Shown here: one piece after another, positions 7,951-19,309 of the stretch | Layout: every line of letters starts with the position of its first letter | Position numbering within the stretch: position 1 is the stretch's first letter | Origin: Strigamia acuminata | Lineage: Eukaryota > Arthropoda > Chilopoda > Geophilomorpha > Linotaeniidae | Length of the DNA stretch: 64,000 nt | Direction: 5' to 3' | NCBI GenBank assembly: GCA_949358305.1 | Contig: OX442322.1 | Location: 5,704,001 to 5,768,000 of the forward strand | Position numbers and translations under genes: made by a program | The notes under the pieces: model-generated | The model's input: only the letters and a program-made list of their open reading frames with translations | Database searches by the model: none | What the model was told of the DNA's origin: nothing

Positions 7951-10900
7951 GTGCCAAAGCCAAAGAAGGGCAAATCAAAACAACGAGAAATTTCGGACTT
8001 TCGCATAACTTTGCCTGCTATCGAACCAGCGAAGCAAATGCCAATCCAGCAAATTCCTAACCCTCCTTTACCTGCACAAGTTACCGTTCCTCCACCTACC
8101 CAGAAAAATCCTAATATCCAATCCTATGTTGACATTCTAAAGTCCTTGCCACATGCCTTTCTACCTAGCGAAACCTCTAATCCAAAACAGAAGGTTGTTG
8201 CTAATCCTACTACAGTGAAGGATGCAACTGGTTTGTGGCATAGTCGTCTTGGCCATCTTCATACCAACGCCACGAAGTTGTTAGCGGCCAATGAACAAGT
8301 CCATGGCATGGAGCCAGCAGAAGTCCGTCAAGAGTTAGCCTGCAATGACTGCCGTATTGCTAAATCTACGAGGGCTTCTCACAAGCCGGACCCCCATCCC
8401 ATGACTTCAAAGCCATTGGATCTTTTACACATGGATCTGTGGGGGCCAGCCCCAGTCACTTCTTTGGGTGGCTCGGATTATGTATTCACCATAATTGACG
8501 ATGCAACACGCTACACCTGGATTTTTCCTCTGACACACAAATCTCAGACATTTGCTGCATTTAAAGACTTCGTCGCCAGAGTTGAGCGGGTTCAGAATAC
8601 TACCGTAAAGGCAATCAGATCCGATAGGGGCGGCGAATTCATGTCAAATGAATTCTTGCATTATCTCCAAGAAAAGGGTATCCAGGGACAGCGAACTAAT
8701 CCCGCATCTCCACAAATGAACGGGACGGCAGAAAGAATAAACCGGACAATGGCCGACAGTGTCCGATCGATTATCTCAGAAACAAAGCTCCCTGATGCAC
8801 TCTGGGCCGAACAAGCTGTTACCTTCGGGTATATAAAGAATAGAAGTCCACATTCCAGACTGAAACATCAAGTCCCATACATTCTTTGGCGACAAAGAGA
8901 TTTATCATTACGCCACCTACGTAAAATAGGATCCAAATGTTGGGTGCATTACACTGCACCGGGACGCAAGAAACTGGAAGCGCGTGCTTGGGAAGGATAT
9001 CTTGTTGGCTACGCCACCAGCACTCGCGGCTACAGAGTCTGGAATCCGGCCGAAGACAGAGTATATGAATCTATTCACGTCAAGATCGACGAGCATCAAT
9101 CTTATCGGAAGTCTTTGCGAGGTTCAACGCAAAGACCTGATGAAACATTCCTTGAAAACGGCAATGGACAACAATCCGTATCATTTGATGATAATGTCAG
9201 ATATCATCGTTGGCCGAAAGGGTCTGATTCTGATCGCTCTGATAACAGCGATAACGATGATGACAATGGCAATGACAACCAGACTTCAACATCTGCGTCA
9301 ATGCATACACCTCTTGTCTTCTTGCCGCCTCCGACGACACCTGAGCAGCGATTATTGGATGCATGTGCGTTGGAATTACCAAGCTCAGCAAGTTTGAGAC
9401 AATCTCAATCGTATCCTATTCTATGGATTCCACCAGATGAGGACGATACAGATGCCGATATTGGTAAAATAGATGAACTTTCGCTTTATCCTGGAACATC
9501 TGAATTCACTGGTACGTCACCCGAACAATCGCCATGTCAAACACCACCACCTTCACCTGCTCGGTCGCATCGCCAAACTCCACCACCTTCTCCTGACCGG
9601 TCACATCATCAATCCGAAGCATCAGCTGGACAGTTAGCTCATCAATTTCCGCCCGGTTCGCCAGCACGATATATCACGTATCGTCGTAAAGGGCGTGGAG
9701 CAGACTCAGGAAGTCATACTGTACCAGTATTCGATGACACCCCAATGTCTCCTGCTCCGATTCCTCCCATAACAGGAACTGAAGTTCCGGCAGCGACTGA
9801 GCGTCATACAGCACATATGTGGCGACTTGTCGGCGGGAATTCAGAATGTAGTAATTGGAGACGCGAAGAGCATCTTAGAAAAGATCAAGTACCTGGGAAG
9901 ATTAGGACCGACGTTTACTATTTTCCAATGCCTGGAATCAGACTCAGATCACCGAAAGACATTGAAGAATATTGCATGCTCAACTACATAGACTATGAGC
10001 CTGAACTTTTCACGTTCCGCAATATTGAATACACGTTGCCAATTATCCCAGGACCCCAACATGCAGCCCATCTTTGTCGAACGGAACCGGCCTCTTATGC
10101 CGAAATACCCAAATTCACGGATGCTCCGAAATGGCGCGAAGCCATCGATAAGGAGCTGGGAACGTTCGTCGAGAGAGAGGTCTATGTAGAAGTCCCTAGA
10201 CCACCTAACACTACCATCTTGGGCTGCAAGTGGATCTTCAAATTGAAGACGGATGTAACCGGCACCATCACACGATACAGGGCCCGTCTAGTCGCGCAGG
10301 GATTTCGTCAAACCCTGGGCGTGGATTATGATGAAGTTTTCAGCCCAGTGGTGAATTTTGTTTTAATTCGCCTATTCTTCTGTCTCCTGGTTGTGTTGCG
10401 TGGTTGGAAAGATGCCCATCTTGACGTTAAATGTGCGTACCTGTGTGGTGAGTTAAAACACAAGGTTTACATGAGGATCCCTGCAGGTGCCACATGCTCC
10501 AACCCCAACAACGTTTGGCTACTCGTAAAATCGCTCTACGGACTGCACCAATCAGGAAGGCAGTGGTTTGAAAAGCTGGATGAAGCCCTGCGAGATCTGG
10601 GATTTAAGAAGATGCCGGCATGTAACTGTGTCTACACTTTTGGAAATTCCGCCGTAATGCTGATCTACGTCGATGACATTGTTCTCTTTTATGCATCAGA
10701 CAGCATTTTCAGCCAGTTGCTTGCCCTCATCAGCTCGAAGTTCCAGATAGTTAACCTTGGTCCAATCACGAGACTACTGGGCGTTGAGTTCATCCGTGAC
10801 GCAGGGCGCACGTTCATCACACAACGTGCGTACATCGCAAAACTTGTGAAGAAGTTCGACATTGCAATCAACAATCGCATAAAGGTTCCCGTGACTCCCG

Positions 10901-11607
10901 GAACTACACTCGTGAGAGGGTCAACTGAAAATCTGGCAGACTTTCCCTACAGGTCACTCATTGGATCATTATTATTCCTGGCGTCAAGAACGCGCCCCGA
11001 CATTCTCTACTCAGTGATTGCTCTGGCACAATTCAACACATGCTACAATCAAACGCATATCCGTGCATTGCTACAGGTCATGCAATACGTCGCCAACACT
11101 GCGGACTTGTGCATTGAGTTGTCCGGTTGCACATCATCACAACTGTGGGCATTCACTGACGCGTCGTGGGCAAGCGATCCAGAAACATCCTTGAGCTTCG
11201 GTGGCTACATCACCTACGTTGGAAACGTACCGATCGGCCGGTCTTGCCGAAAACAGTCAACCGTGGCATGCTCAACAATGGAAGCGGAGTTCATCGCCCT
11301 TGTTGAGTGTGTCAAGGAGCTGTATTGGTTGAATCACGTGTACACCCAGTTTCCAGCTTTGAATCGTCTATCTCGACCCGTCGTTTATTCCGACGCCCTG
11401 GCCAGCATACAGTTCACCTCAAACGATGTGGAGAACTCGAAGACTCGACATATCCGCGTTCGTTATCACTGGCTCAGGGAATGGTTCACGGCGGGACGCT
11501 TTGATCTCCGAAAAGTGGAAAGCGAGTTCAATGTCGCAGACATTTTTACAAAATGGCTCAGTTCGGAGCGTCTACGATCGCTGATTGCCAACATCTTCAG
11601 GTCATAG
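7951..11607 (+). pseudogene. pol: Copia A pol (integrase, reverse transcriptase, RNase H), gag and protease missing
   Basis: One long open frame without lesions. In order: a Pro-rich linker matching Copia B (PKPKKGKSKQ), the zinc-binding integrase head (LWHSRLGHLHTNA then CNDC), the DDE core (LLHMDLWG, IRSDRGGEF, NGTAERINR), a long Pro/Ser/Asp linker, reverse transcriptase (WIFKLKTD, FRQTLGVDYDEVFSP, YVDDIVLF) and RNase H (FTDASWASD, TRHIRVRYHWLREW, DIFTKWL). The catalytic YVDD and DDE residues are kept. Without gag and protease it cannot be autonomous. The GTG at 7951 is only the point where the frame opens past the junction. Confidence 0.88.
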
Positions 11608-11834
11608 AACTGCACTACCTTCTGTAATGACATTCCTAAGTTGTTTTTTTTCCCAAAGTTGAGGATAATCGAGTTCAGTGGGAATTCTCGGGCTTCCTTA
11701 GTGAAGAGTTCTTCAATATAAGTACCCGGCTTGATTATTCGCCTATATTATTTGTTTTTCTGAATATAACACACTGTAATTCCAGCATCTGTTAGCTATC
11801 TCCCCTGTAACTATTCACCATCGAAGAGGGGATT

Positions 11835-12365
11835 TGTGGGTCTAAAGACCATTTATTTGATCGATGTCGAATGTTTCCGATGTCAATTTAGTTTTTTATT
11901 TCACACGATGTAAACTTTTACTGCTTTAGAATCAAATGCGGTATTTGTATTTGCTTTACGATTGTTCCGTACGAAATTCCGTACGATTTATGTATCTACT
12001 AATGAGATTTGTTCTATTTTTCAATGTTAATGTTATTATCTGGCACTAGAGTGCCACACTTGTATTCCTTGCAAAATCCAAGATGGCGCAACACACGGGC
12101 GTGTGTTGCTCTGACTGTTTATCCACATCAAAGTAATGTATTTTCGTTTAATTAAAGTGTTTTTAGTAGTTTTAACAATTGTACTTACTTTAAAGCACCT
12201 TCTGTGCTCTTTTGTGCGCGAATAAGCGGCCTTAAGCCGCGCGCTTGTTTCGAAACGTATTGCGACGTATCGCAAACGTTCGCGTCGCAGACCGACGCCA
12301 TTACGGCAATTTGCCGCACGCTTCTCGGCGATATTTCGCCAATATCTGCGCCCCTCAGTTCTACA
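11835..12365 (+). repeat. Copia A 3' LTR, 531 bp
   Basis: It starts TGTGGGTCTAAAGACC after a purine tract and ends CAGTTCTACA, matching the ends of the Copia B LTR. Its 3' half has seven perfect short stem-loops (12041-12056, 12088-12109, 12194-12208, 12226-12240, 12260-12275, 12304-12316, 12327-12340). The 227 bases before it (11608-11834) are 3' UTR without a gene. Confidence 0.85.
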
Positions 12366-13585
12366 GGCTCCCACCCAAGCTCTTGGCTCCAATTTGCTAT
12401 GTCGTTGTTGGGCAGGGATATGTGTGTAACATTTTGATCCAATGCATCTTAAATGCCTAACTGAAGCCCTTTTGTTATAAAATACATTATAGAGGGAACG
12501 ATTATTTAATTTCGGATGTGGGTATAAGTTTTTAACATAAACAAGAGTTACTGCTAACTCTCCCCACAATCTCTTGGGAAGACCCGTTTCGATTAGCATT
12601 GCTCTCACCCCGTCTAAGATTAGGCGGTTGGCCCGCTCTGCGACAGAATTCATTTCGGGCGAATAGGCATTCGTTCGCTCGCATTTAATTCCTTCTTGTT
12701 GAGCATAATCTTCCCATTCTTTGGATACGAACTCACCCCCTCGGTCAGTTCGTATCGCTTTGACCTTTTTAGATGTCGTACGTTCAATCTCTCTTTGCCA
12801 AATCTTAAAAATTTCTAATACATCACTTTTCTTCTTCATGATGTATATCCACATAAAGCGTGAATAATCGTCCACTATAAGTAGGAAATAACTCCCACCC
12901 CCAAGGGTTTTAGTTTGGCTTGCTCCCCAAACGTCCATATGGACAAGGTCTAATATGCCTTTGGTCAAAATTTGTCCAATCGGAGGAAACCCCGCACGCG
13001 TCTTTTTCGCTCTTATGCACGCGCCACACGGGTCCATGTCCTTATTTGACAATTTCACTCCAAAAATATCTGTTGACTTTTCCATGTCAACAATACCTTT
13101 CGTGTGTAAATGTGCCATTCGGCCGTGCCAATAAGTAATATCTAACCCTTTATCTGCCTTTACATTAGGCTGAACCCCTTTGACTCCGTCGGCCGGAAGC
13201 GCACTCGCGTTAGTCGCTCCGGAAATAGTTAAAGTCCTTGGAGTTTTACTGCCCTTTATGCTTTTTTATGTGTTCAACATCTCACTGTAAGACGGCTTTG
13301 TAATTTCGCTCGCCTGCGTTACGCATTCACTCGGGTTAGGATTAGATAAAACGCTATTATTATTAACAACATTAACACTTTCAGTAACACTTGATTGGTT
13401 AGTAACCGGACCACTTATGCTAGATGTTTCCGCATGCGTCGGAACAACACTTGCATTTACAGAAGGAATCGCAATCTGACAAGAAGTTTTATACATTCTA
13501 TCTGACTGTCGCATGGCTGTCATGATTGGTTCCGTGATCCGTTGTTTGAAAATGACCATCTTTCCTTCACCAACTCGGGTTATAT
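12366..13585 (-). pseudogene. pol: Copia D integrase region
   Basis: Reading leftward from the solo LTR, the protease tail leads into a Ser/Thr/Val-rich linker, then a stop at about 13266 that interrupts an otherwise continuous frame, then the zinc head (WHGRMAHLHTKGI, CGACIRAKK) and the DDE core (DLVHMDVWG, IRTDRGGEF, NSVAERANR). The frame is cut at 12366 by the Copia A LTR; the open frame beyond that (to 12036) is LTR sequence and not pol. Confidence 0.82.
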
Positions 13586-14082
13586 TGTAGCAGAGGAGTG
13601 CGCAATTATCAGCGTAATTGCTGATAGGAAGCGTGAAAATAAACAAACGAGTCGTACTACGCGTACGAACGGGCGCGATACGACGCGTATCGACTTCAGC
13701 AAATGCGCGTGGCCTAATGCCGCTTATAAGCGCTAACAAATGCACTGAAATGTGCACTAAATGAACGACAATGTTTAAAACAATAAAACAAGTTTAATAT
13801 AAACATAATACATTACAAAAGAGTCCAATCTTGGAAGAAAATCAGCTAGGACACACACGGCTGTGTGTGTCGCCATCTTGGATTCAGATAACAGTGATGA
13901 GGGCACCCTGGTGCCGACAATTGACATTAGATATGAACAAATCATTGAATTGAAGAACAAATCGTAACAGAATCGAATAATAGTATGGAATTACATACAG
14001 GACAGCGTTAAATCAACTATAACATCGAAATCAACAAAGTATAAACATATTCATCGATAAAAACACGGTCTTTAGACCAACA
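13586..14082 (-). mobile_element. Solo Copia LTR, 497 bp, TSD tatat
   Basis: On the minus strand it begins TGTTGGTCTAAAGACC and ends CCTCTGCTACA, as in the Copia A and B LTRs. It is flanked by a perfect 5-bp repeat tatat (13581-13585 and 14083-14087), and removing it with one repeat makes the Copia D frame continuous. So it is a full insertion later reduced to one LTR by recombination. It carries hairpins at 13607-13626, 13676-13692, 13721-13732, 13741-13756, 13850-13871 and 13902-13915. Confidence 0.92.
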
Positions 14083-14087
14083 TATAT

Positions 14088-15268
14088 ACCCAGCCTCATC
14101 AGTGCGACCGAGGGAAATCAAATTTTTAGTAAAATTTGGTGCGTAAAACACATTCCTTAACATGAATGGGTGCCCTTGAGATCTATCTTTCGATTCTAAT
14201 TTAATATCTCCCACCCCGTCAATTTTGGATGAACTCTCACCCAATCGCACTGAATAATTGGAAAGAGGCTTATAATTCACAAAACCATGTTTAGTGAAGG
14301 TAAAATGGTCCGTGGCACCAGTGTCCACGTACCAAGCCATGTCTTGCACCCCCGATGATGTCACAAATGAAGACACGGTTGTCGTTGATTGTCCGATGGT
14401 CTGTTGAAGCGATGTATAAAATCCTTCGAGTTCCTCCGAAGAGCTGACATTAGCTTTCTTCCCCGCGCACGTCCTCGGCCTTTGCCGCAGCCACGGGATT
14501 GAGAAACTTTCGATGCAGATTTGGTCGGCACAATCGTAAAGCCCTGTTTCGATGAAGGGCAATCGCGTGGAAAGTGTCCTTTTCCGCCGCAGTTGTAGCA
14601 AACAACTCCTTTTTGCTGCGGCTTTTGCGGATTTGTCGCATAAGCACCAGATGCAGATGCGTCCCCTGGCGCAGTTCCACCATGAGTCTTGTTGTACTCA
14701 GCAAGGAGTCTTTCTTTAACTTTGGCCACTGTAAAGTCGGCCTTGTCCCAGTGATACACAATGGATTTTAATGTTTCGTATTCAGGCCCGAGGAAATCCA
14801 AATATTGGAACGCGATTTCCTTTTCCGATAAAGTAATGTCAACATTCTTTAATTCTATCGCCTTCCTGTCCACCCTAGAAGTGAACACGACCATGTCGTC
14901 CCCTGGAAGCATTTGGAGTTGTAAAAACTCCCGGCGTAGCCTGGCTTGCCGCGCCATCGTGGTCGGCTGGTACGCTGTTTTCAGTGCGTCCCACGCTTCT
15001 TTTGCCGTTTTATGAGCGACAGCAACTCCTTTCTGCGCTTCTGTGCAGCCGAGACAAATAGAGGAACGTGCACGGGATTCACGTGCCTGGCAATCACGTT
15101 TCTCCTTCGGTGAGGCCGTTACGGCCAATGCTGGCTCAGTTCCAACAACGTGGCTCCAGACTCCTTGGTGCTCTAAATAGAGCTGCATATCTACTGCCCA
15201 TGAGTCATAATTGTTGCCATCAAGTTTGCGAATGGCTTGGAAAAATCTTCCATATTTTCACTAGCCAT
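14088..15268 (-). pseudogene. gag: Copia D gag and aspartic protease, two frameshifts
   Basis: The ATG at 15268 opens a short N-terminus in another frame; the frame changes near 15235, then gag runs on (WDALKTAYQP, LQMLPGDDM, Copia UBN2-type capsid) to the zinc knuckle CYNCGGKGHFPRDC (about 14588). A second frame change near 14470 precedes the protease with its DTGATDHF active site (about 14310) and the NVFYAPNFTKNLIS segment. Gag packages the RNA; the protease matures the polyprotein. Not functional. Confidence 0.8.
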
Positions 15269-16605
15269 GATGACACGATGCGTAGCACTAACACGAAATC
15301 ACTTAAGACCTCAACACTTGCAAAATATAACACTTCTCCCACCAAAAATGAGGCGAAAAATTCAATTCTTCCCGGGGGAATCTCTATAAGAGAGATTAAA
15401 AACCCAAATCTGGTCGTCCTGATAGCTTCCGACCGCCAACCTGGTGGCGCGAGACGTCTACCTTGTACCACGGACGAGCCCAGACCGGAATGAGACTGTA
15501 CGTGGGCGACTGCCCGAAGAGTACAGAATAAACTAAGTTGCCCAAACAAAAACTTATTAATATTCACAAAGTAATTTCGAACCCAAATATACACTAAAAT
15601 GATGTGAAGATGGCAAGTTGTGATGTTTTCAGTGCTGGAAATCGTTGGCTTTCACTTGTGCACCTGGCACAAGGCTTAACCGGTCCCAGCGATGCGCAGA
15701 TACACTTCACGTGCAAATCGGCGATGCGTTTGTGCTCGTCGCACGAAACGCGTCCAAAAATGGAAAATATCGACTCTAGTCGATCCCTATCGCTGCTTTC
15801 CTCGTTGTTTCGTGATAGTTGAGCAGGGAATTGGGGCTGTCCTGCCTTCCACGTGCACACTTCCGTGCAAGCGTGGGAAAAATCAATTTCAAAACGATAA
15901 TGCGCACTTCCGCGCCTTCGCAATCGCGGTCGTGCGAATCACGGCTTTTCAGTGTTGTATACACGTGCGTATTCCTTACGCACGGGTTCCTAAACGTTGA
16001 CACGTCGTCGGCGACGTGTAGAACGAACGTTGACCGTTCGTAATACAAAATGTTCACGATGATCGTCGCGGCACTCGTACCTGACGAAAAACACTCAAAA
16101 ACGACAAACTCCGCCGTGAAATTAGTGCTGATACGCTCAAAACACCTTGCACTGGTGTAAATAATAACTATAGTTACTTGGCAACACTCGTAGAATCCGA
16201 AAACCGCTGAAAAACGATGCTGGAAACAGCCAAAACACTTAACACCTGGTCGGCGCCATCATGGATTTCCGAAAATGCGATCCAGGTTGAAAAATACAGT
16301 TCCGTGTGGTTTTAGCAGTTTCCTACTGCTAAATGCCGGATATTTTAACGAAAATATCTTGTCCTCACCGCTAATGATGAAAACGCTGGCTGATCCACGT
16401 TGAAAACCGCTCAAAATCGTCGAAAAACAAATAATTTCAACTTCGCCGACCCCCGTTGTTGGCTGCGCCGCTCGGCGACGTGCGGGAAACGTTCCGTGAT
16501 ATCCCGCCTCCGTTTTCCGTGCGTCGTGACGTTCGCGACGTGGAAAATCGCCGAAAAATTGCCGAGAATTGCTTTAAATCGACAGGCACTCACCAAAAAC
16601 GCATG
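15269..16605 (-). other. Copia D leader, non-coding
   Basis: About 1.3 kb between the primer-binding site and the gag ATG. Open frames here are short and show no family signature. A leader of similar length exists in Copia B. No gene seen. Confidence 0.6.
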
Positions 16606-16617
16606 CCTCTGCTACCA
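16606..16617 (-). promoter_or_regulatory. Copia D primer-binding site (initiator tRNA-Met type)
   Basis: The plus strand reads CCTCTGCTACCA, so the minus strand has TGGTAGCAGAGG, complementary to the 3' end of initiator tRNA-Met, the usual Copia primer. It lies two bases inside the 5' LTR. Confidence 0.8.
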
Positions 16618-16619
16618 CT

Positions 16620-17043
16620 TGTGGGCCAATGAATCAAATAAAGTGAGTCCAGTCTAATTTTCCATGTTTGCAGAAAATGCACAAAGTGTGCCGCCATCTT
16701 TATTCGCCGACATAAAAACAGTAAGTGATAAATACAGTAAAATGAAGAACAAATCATTCTGTTTACAACAACATGTGATGACTATGCATTTGTAACATAA
16801 TTAGACAAAGGACTAATCTTTAGAACAAATTAAATATGCCAGACTAACAATTCAAAACGCAATAAATAAATTATACAAGTGATTGCGATTAACAGTTATT
16901 ATATTTTACAATAACTCAAGTCCCGAATATATTATCTCAGATCTAATTAATGAACAATCAATAATGGAACATTCATTATTGAATACACAGATGATGCGAA
17001 TCCCCACGTGAACGCACTAAATAAAACTAAGGATGGGAATAAC
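16620..17043 (-). repeat. Copia D 5' LTR, truncated by Copia B
   Basis: It starts TGTGGGCC on the plus strand next to the primer-binding site and runs to 17043, where the Copia B LTR begins. A GCCGCCATCTT motif (YY1/Pho-like) sits at 16690-16700. The outer end is not in the window on this side. Confidence 0.65.
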
Positions 17044-18181
17044 TGTTGGTCTAAAATGGCCCAAAGTGTGTCGATGTGATATAGGATCACATTTGATCAT
17101 TTATTTATTCTTTATCCCGATATTGTCGCGTGTACGAACCGTGCCAATTAATGCGCGATTCGTAACACGTAATTCGATCTATTATTAGTTAAGTGTTGCT
17201 AAATTTCGGCCACAGATGGCGCTGACGGCTGGAATCCGTCATCGCCATGTGATGGACCGATCAATTCAATTATGGGGTTTATGGCAGATTTGCTATAAAT
17301 AAGGAGCCCGCACTAAGACAGGTCTCTAATCACTTTTGCTTTTCAGGAACTAGAGAGTCTAATGTCGCCTCAATAAAGAGAGCGGCTGCCGACTATAAAC
17401 TGCAACAATTGAACCCAAATTTAGATTATCACACAGTTGTTCCATAACCCAGTTAATAAAGGTTGTACATTTGATAAATGTAAGAAGTGACAGTTTGTCC
17501 AAAATAACATTCTGACCTGTTTGAGAATAAATGTAACTGAATTTAGGGGGGATCGGACAAGCTTTGTTTGTCCGGTCGAATAGATCTGAATTGAATTTGG
17601 GGCATGGAGCAGGTCTCATTCTTTTCTTTCACACTCACTAAAACCCCAATTAAAATAACGTTGCGTGGAAATCTAATTAGGCCCGGAAACCACGTAACAA
17701 TATATTTCTTGTTATTTACTTATTTATTATGTAATTCAATTATTTCTGATATTTATATTTATGTTTGGCACTTTAGCATGCAACACCATGCATTGCCTAG
17801 TTCATACTATTTGTTTTCCTACATCTCGCTTTGTATAACGCTTAATTATGACACTAGGTGTCACCCATGTATCATTATTCAATCCAAGATGGCAGCGCAC
17901 ACAGGCGTGTGCACTTTTCCACCTTTTTCAACATTGGAAATCCTAATATGTAAGATTCCTTTCATTTCAATTAAACTTTTATGTTTTTAGACAGTTTTTT
18001 ATTGTTTAAAGCACATTAGGTGCTCTTGATTATTAATTTAAGCGCACATAAGCGGCATTTCGCTGCGCGCTTCTTTTCAAATCAGTCACGTCGCATTTAC
18101 GTTCGTGTCAGAGACACGACGCCGCCATTTTCGCTTCCACATTCGGCTGTCGCCGAATTTGCGCCGCTCTCCTCTGCTACA
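17044..18181 (+). repeat. Copia B 5' LTR (558 bp without the insertion)
   Basis: It starts TGTTGGTCTAAAATGGCC and ends CTCTGCTACA. It matches the 3' copy at 38529 onward. The solo Gypsy LTR lies inside it. Perfect hairpins occur at 17849-17863, 17897-17912, 18010-18024, 18103-18119 and 18141-18158, at the same relative places as in the Copia A and solo LTRs. Confidence 0.88.
17124..17699 (+). mobile_element. Solo LTR of the Gypsy 3 family, 576 bp, TSD atat
   Basis: It starts TGTCGCGTGTACGAACC and ends CACGTAACA and aligns along its length with the 608-bp Gypsy 3 LTR, with many substitutions, so it is older. A 4-bp repeat atat flanks it (17120-17123, 17700-17703); the uninterrupted Copia 3' LTR has one atat there. 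It keeps a TATA-like CTATAAATA near 17291 and a CACAGATGGCGCTG motif at 17211-17224. Confidence 0.92.
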
Positions 18182-18183
18182 AT

Positions 18184-18195
18184 TGGTAGCAGAGG
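18184..18195 (+). promoter_or_regulatory. Copia B primer-binding site (initiator tRNA-Met type)
   Basis: TGGTAGCAGAGG follows the LTR end by two bases and is complementary to the initiator tRNA-Met 3' end. It also pairs with the last bases of the LTR (10-bp stem 18171-18180 with 18186-18195), a possible snap-back structure. Confidence 0.85.
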
Positions 18196-19309
18196 ATGGT
18201 TGGTTTCCCTGCATAACAGGCCATTCTCCTTTGCTAATCATTGCCGAAAATTCCGCGAATTTCGCGAATTTTGCGGCAAATTTGCTTTTTCAGATTTTTC
18301 ACCGAATTCTCGCCATTTTTCAGACGTTTCAACGACGATTCGGTTTTCCAACAACGTCTGGAAGACGTTACACATCTGTCTGTATTAATTATCGCCGAAA
18401 ATTCCGCGGGATACGCGAATTTCGAGGAGATTTTTCTATTTACAGATTTACGACGATTTTCACTTCTTTTTCGGTGTTGTGGACGTGCGACACGTATCGC
18501 CGACGTTCTCCAGCAACCTGTGTTGGTTTCCACACGATTCAACGTCTAATTTTGCCGGAAATTGCGCGGGATTCGCGAATTTCCAGGCAAATTTGCCTAT
18601 TTTCAGTATTTTCGTCGATTTTTTTTCAATTCTACGACGTCGGAAAGACGTTTTCAACGAGAAACGAGACGATTCTCGCTGTGTTTCACCCCGGAGTGTT
18701 CACAGTAACGCCGATTTGACTTATTCACGACGATTTTCGACACTTTTAAGTGAAGAGCCTCATTTAATGAGACGAATTTGGATTTTCAAATCCAAATTGC
18801 GCTTTTTCTCCGGTTTTTTCGAGAAAAACCGAGCCGTGTTTTCTGATTGCACGAGGTTGCAACCGCGGCAGATTCATCAATTTCTCCTTCTTGTCGCAAT
18901 AACCTTTGTTAGTTGTTTAAGTGGGTATTTTGGTTGGGTCATTATTAGAGTCGCAAAAGCCCTTCGGACAAGTCTGTCCAAGCTATTGTTGTATTCTAGA
19001 GTGAGGCTGAGCCCTGCGCCACCTAGTATTCCCGCGATCCCAGGCGATCTCAAAGGACACTAGGGGGACACTCACTCTAGGTTTTCAGCCGATTGTAGCA
19101 TCGGCTTTCAATTCGTGGTTTTTCCGCTTCGAAAGTGCTTCGATTAGTGTTTGTGACAGTGCAGTGCTTCGAATATTCGCCGACGACGCCTATATCACTC
19201 TCAAAGCCTTCGTGTTTGCGTGGTGTGCGAAATCTTCTTTTTCCACGCCATTTTCCGCGTCGAGATGCAGAAATCACCTTACGTGTAGCCAACGGTTGGA
19301 AAATGCTAG
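18196..19309 (+). repeat. Copia B leader with three imperfect tandem units
   Basis: Non-coding. Units of about 150 bp begin near 18238, 18394 and 18550, each opening with GCCGAAAATTCCGCG or a close variant and each ending in a pyrimidine run with TTTTCAG or TTTACAG. Strong hairpins follow at 18775-18798 (11-bp stem) and 18811-18831 (8-bp stem). Near 19009-19023 is a GCGCCACCTAGT motif (reverse of ACTAGGTGGCGC). Confidence 0.7.

Larger units (their letters stand above)
7946..12365 (+). mobile_element. Copia A, 5'-truncated LTR retrotransposon
   Basis: It contains pol from just before the integrase to the stop codon, a 3' UTR with a purine tract (about 11823-11833), and a 531-bp 3' LTR. The 5' LTR, gag and protease are missing; the left border falls inside the Polinton coiled-coil gene. 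The right border interrupts the Copia D integrase frame after the codons for EPRAWVG. Relation to Copia B is clear from aligned pol and LTR sequence. Confidence 0.88.
12366..17043 (-). mobile_element. Copia D, old minus-strand element, 3' half lost
   Basis: From right to left: 5' LTR (16620-17043, cut by Copia B), a 12-base primer-binding site, a 1.3-kb leader, gag, protease, a solo Copia LTR inserted at 13586-14082, and integrase up to 12366, where Copia A intervenes. Reverse transcriptase, RNase H and the 3' LTR are absent. Two frameshifts and one nonsense codon make it the most decayed element in the nest. Confidence 0.82.

Noticed and set aside
7256-8008. Chimeric C-terminus of the coiled-coil protein as a real domain
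   Set aside because: From about 7940 the DNA aligns with Copia pol in another frame; the tail to 8008 is a junction artefact.
12036-12365. C-terminal extension of the Copia D integrase frame
   Set aside because: This is the Copia A LTR read on the opposite strand.
15594-16657. Several 60-110-aa ORFs on both strands in the Copia D leader
   Set aside because: Overlapping frames of similar length with no motif; best explained as chance in GC-richer leader DNA.
18020-19063. ORFs of 100-200 aa in the Copia B LTR and leader
   Set aside because: They span the LTR end and tandem leader units and lack protein-like composition.
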